Positions 13,602 through 15,122 of a DNA stretch of 15,122 nucleotides are shown in pieces. The position numbers were made by a program, and so were the translations under genes. How positions within the stretch are numbered: the first letter of the stretch is position 1; the number at the start of each line of letters is the position of its first letter. Source of the DNA: an uncultured Eubacteriales bacterium (GTDB lineage Bacteria > Bacillota > Clostridia > Oscillospirales > Acutalibacteraceae); assembly GCA_934444895.1 (NCBI GenBank), contig CAKSDA010000032.1:1-15122 (forward strand), read 5' to 3'. The notes below the pieces were generated by a model. The model worked only from the letters and a program-made list of their open reading frames with translations, was not told the origin of the DNA and made no database searches.

Positions 13602-14723
13602 TCAGCCGTTTTGCTGGCTTGTAGGATAGGTGATTTTTTTAACCTTAAGTCTGCCGATAGCGTAACCGTTTTCCTTAACGGTCATAGCTTCAAGCTGCTT
13701 TTCAACATTTGCAGTAAACTCATCCTGTTTTAGGATATATAAAATAGAATCGTTAAGAGATGAAAGGTAGTACGGATCTTCGGTAATATCAAGCTTTACA
13801 TACAGCTCAACTTTAGAACCGTCGGATGCTTTGATAATTTTAACTTCGCCCTTTTTCATGGCAGAAATATCTTTAAAATTATCGTTAGAGTATGATGTGT
13901 CCGAATCTCCTATAATTGTTGCGAGTTTGTCTTTTGCGGCAGACTGTGAACTTTCTTCCGAAACATCAACGGTGCCGTTTGAGGATTTGCCGTTATATTC
14001 TTCGGAAATTTTCGAAAAACTTTCGCCTTTTTTGAGACGCTTTTCGTAATTTGCGAATTTTTCCTCTGTTGATTGTTTTTCGGCGGATGTAGTATTTTCG
14101 TCATATGAAGACGAGAGGGTATAAACCAATGCATACTTTTCTGTAAGGGTCTTTAAAATATCACTTTTGCTTACGGCAGACGAGCCTTTTTCACCGTATA
14201 TTGACATAAAGTATTCGTTTGAATAATAGCTGTAAGTAAATGCCTTTTTATATGTATCATAGGAAATTCCGTTAGGCTCGAAAACGGTTGAATAACCGTA
14301 GTAGTCCCAATAGCTTTTGGCTGCGTTTTCAGCTTCGGTTAATTTTTCTTCGGTGAGGCTGATTTTTTTGTCGTTTACAAGTTTCTGATAAAATGCATAT
14401 TCTTTGCATTTTTTTATTGCCTGTTCTTTAACATAGTCAACATATTTTTTACCGTCAACCGTTTTTGAATAATAATCGGTTGTGCCTTCGGAAGAAGTAG
14501 AGGCAGAGGACGATGTATTTGAAGATGCTTTTTCGGATTCATCCGAATCGACCTTGGACCTTGCGGCGCTGTCGCTTTCAAGCAAAGCGTTTAGATAAAG
14601 AGCCGAAGATATTTGAATTCCGTCTATAGTAAGGGCGGTTTCATCCTTTCCGTGGCAGGCGCACATTGAGACTATAATTGAGATGAATAATAAAGATGAG
14701 ATTATTTTTTTCAAACTGTTCAT
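13602..14723 (-). CDS. PrsA/SurA-like foldase lipoprotein with degenerate parvulin domain
   Basis: A 373-residue exported protein. Residues 1-22 are a signal sequence (MNSLKKIISS then a hydrophobic run) ending M-C-A-C, so Cys23, or less likely Cys21, would carry the lipid. A SurA-type N-terminal helical region follows, interrupted by a Ser-rich insert (about 60-85). The region 197-320 resembles a parvulin prolyl isomerase: YALVYTLSS opening, KRLKKGESFSKISEEYN, and a KKGEVKIIKAS-type end. The usual RGGxLG and GYHII residues are not evident, so isomerase activity is doubtful and a chaperone role more likely. The open frame runs back to 14813, but that start overlaps the promoter -10. ATG 14723 gives a clean signal peptide, although its GGGAGG is 13 bases away. 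ATG 14744 is the alternative. Confidence 0.75.
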   Translation of the reverse strand: MNSLKKIISSLLFISIIVSMCACHGKDETALTIDGIQISSALYLNALLESDSAARSKVDSDESEKASSNTSSSASTSSEGTTDYYSKTVDGKKYVDYVKEQAIKKCKEYAFYQKLVNDKKISLTEEKLTEAENAAKSYWDYYGYSTVFEPNGISYDTYKKAFTYSYYSNEYFMSIYGEKGSSAVSKSDILKTLTEKYALVYTLSSSYDENTTSAEKQSTEEKFANYEKRLKKGESFSKISEEYNGKSSNGTVDVSEESSQSAAKDKLATIIGDSDTSYSNDNFKDISAMKKGEVKIIKASDGSKVELYVKLDITEDPYYLSSLNDSILYILKQDEFTANVEKQLEAMTVKENGYAIGRLKVKKITYPTSQQNG

Positions 14724-14812
14724 TGTATTTAAATATCCTCCCATGGCAGCATAATGAGTTCGGCAAAATGTGCTGAACCAAACTGCAAAATCGGTTGTAA
14801 AATCTAAAAACA

Positions 14813-14841
14813 ATTATACAATGTTTTGTAAAAAAAGTCCA
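14813..14841 (-). promoter_or_regulatory. Promoter of the PrsA-like gene
   Basis: On the minus strand, TGGACT (14841-14836) and a consensus TATAAT (14818-14813) are 17 bases apart. Transcription should begin near 14806, giving an 80-nt leader to the ATG at 14723. This rules out the longer reading that would begin at 14813. Confidence 0.65.
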
Positions 14842-14855
14842 GTATTTTTTTGCTT

Positions 14856-14879
14856 AAAGAACCGCATAAAGAACCGCAT
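14856..14879. repeat. Two perfect tandem copies of a 12-bp unit
   Basis: AAAGAACCGCAT occurs twice head to tail (14856-14867 and 14868-14879), directly upstream of the prsA -35, and runs into the palindrome CGCATGCG (14875-14882). It could be a regulator half-site pair or a recent small duplication. Confidence 0.6.
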
Positions 14880-14909
14880 GCGTATGTGCGTCTCTTAATG
14901 GTATCAATC

Positions 14910-14948
14910 ATGTAATAATTTGTAACAAATTTGAGATTAAAATGTAAA
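14910..14948. promoter_or_regulatory. Operator-like dyad and phased TGTAA repeats between divergent promoters
   Basis: AATTTGT and ACAAATT form a perfect 7-bp dyad about one base (14917-14931). TGTAA also occurs at 14911, 14921 and, as TGTAAACA, at 14943, spaced by 10 and then 22 bases, close to one and two helical turns. The site lies between the prsA promoter and the promoter of the secreted-protein gene, so one regulator could serve both. The sequence is AT-rich and the call is tentative. The rest of the 14724-15027 gap holds only the promoters and the 12-bp repeat. Confidence 0.4.
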
Positions 14949-14980
14949 CAAAATGAGAAGAAATTTTTATTTTGAATGTA

Positions 14981-14986
14981 TATAAT
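14981..14986 (+). promoter_or_regulatory. Probable -10 of the secreted-protein gene
   Basis: A consensus TATAAT lies 41 bases before the plus-strand ATG at 15028. No convincing -35 is found at the usual spacing, so the promoter may need an activator or use an extended element (TG lies two bases upstream of the hexamer). Confidence 0.45.
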
Positions 14987-15027
14987 ATAAATATAGAATA
15001 AAAAATCAGATAAAAGAGGTGAAGCAT

Positions 15028-15122
15028 ATGTCAAAACCGGATTTAAAAAAGGCTACAATAGTTATTTTAGCAATATGTCTGCTGACTTCAACGGTACTGA
15101 GCGTTAATGCCTCAGCAATAAG
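15028..15122 (+). CDS. Secreted protein of unknown function, signal-peptide fragment (cut by window edge)
   Basis: The frame opens at ATG with GAGGTG six bases upstream (15016-15021), a strong ribosome binding site. The 31 visible codons encode MSKPDLKKAT, a hydrophobic stretch (IVILAICLLTSTVLSV) and N-A-S-A, a classical type I signal peptide likely cut after Ala30. The mature part lies beyond the window, so no function can be given. It is divergent from the PrsA-like gene and shares the 300-bp intergenic region with it. Confidence 0.75.
   Translation, partial: MSKPDLKKATIVILAICLLTSTVLSVNASAI

Noticed and set aside
14724..14813. Longer N-terminus of the PrsA-like protein
   Set aside because: The upstream start overlaps the promoter -10, and the added residues would bury the lipoprotein signal sequence.
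14804..15034. 76-codon minus-strand open frame across the prsA upstream region
   Set aside because: It covers promoters on both strands, has no recognisable motif and lacks a ribosome binding site.

Overview
The window reads as a stretch of chromosome from an AT-rich, Gram-positive anaerobe, most likely a member of the Clostridia (perhaps Oscillospirales/Ruminococcaceae). This rests on family-level evidence: strong AGGAGG-type ribosome binding sites, GTG/TTG starts, a PrsA-like lipoprotein, a membrane-anchored HtrA with a long cytoplasmic tail, a clostridial-style MurF with an N-terminal membrane domain, and a pair of HI0933/COG2509 flavoproteins. I see no insertion sequence, phage gene, CRISPR array, tRNA or rRNA. 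No foreign block stands out.

Layout. (1) Positions 1-85, minus strand: the first codons of a glyceraldehyde-3-phosphate dehydrogenase gene with a good promoter. (2) 306-4313, minus strand: a tight operon read leftward, made of a CDF metal exporter with an N-D/D-D metal site and a doubled cytoplasmic domain, an HI0933/BaiN-type flavoprotein, and a COG2509 flavoprotein overlapping it by ATGA. (3) 4338-4546: a degenerate AT-rich repeat tract and two hairpins ending the next operon. (4) 4561-8354, minus strand: alpha/beta hydrolase, a 180-bp structured gap, membrane-anchored MurF, then D-Ala-D-Ala ligase. (5) 8376-8675: a divergent regulatory region with two opposed extended -10 promoters and a phased 11-bp repeat array. 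(6) 8676-12324, plus strand: an OmpR-family regulator, its sensor kinase and an HtrA serine protease, closed by a 17-bp perfect-stem terminator. (7) 12526-13359, minus strand: a polysaccharide deacetylase-like protein. (8) 13602-14723, minus strand: a PrsA-like foldase lipoprotein. (9) 15028 to the end, plus strand: the signal peptide of a secreted protein, divergent from prsA.

How the genes fit together. Much of the window concerns the cell envelope. Ddl makes D-Ala-D-Ala and MurF adds it to the UDP-MurNAc-tripeptide. HtrA and the PrsA-like protein handle misfolded or newly exported proteins. The regulator-kinase-HtrA order resembles secretion-stress systems such as CssRS-HtrA of Bacillus. 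My main inference is that the regulator binds its own promoter through the 11-bp phased repeats at 8568-8621. A weaker phased array between prsA and the secreted gene could be another target.

No wholly new system is evident. The best candidates for a second look are the operator array, the cysteine cluster in the kinase sensor domain, the structured gap before murF, and the degenerate repeat tracts. Several starts are corrected from ribosome-binding-site evidence: murF to TTG 7356, the hydrolase to ATG 8354, the kinase to ATG 9374, and prsA to ATG 14723.
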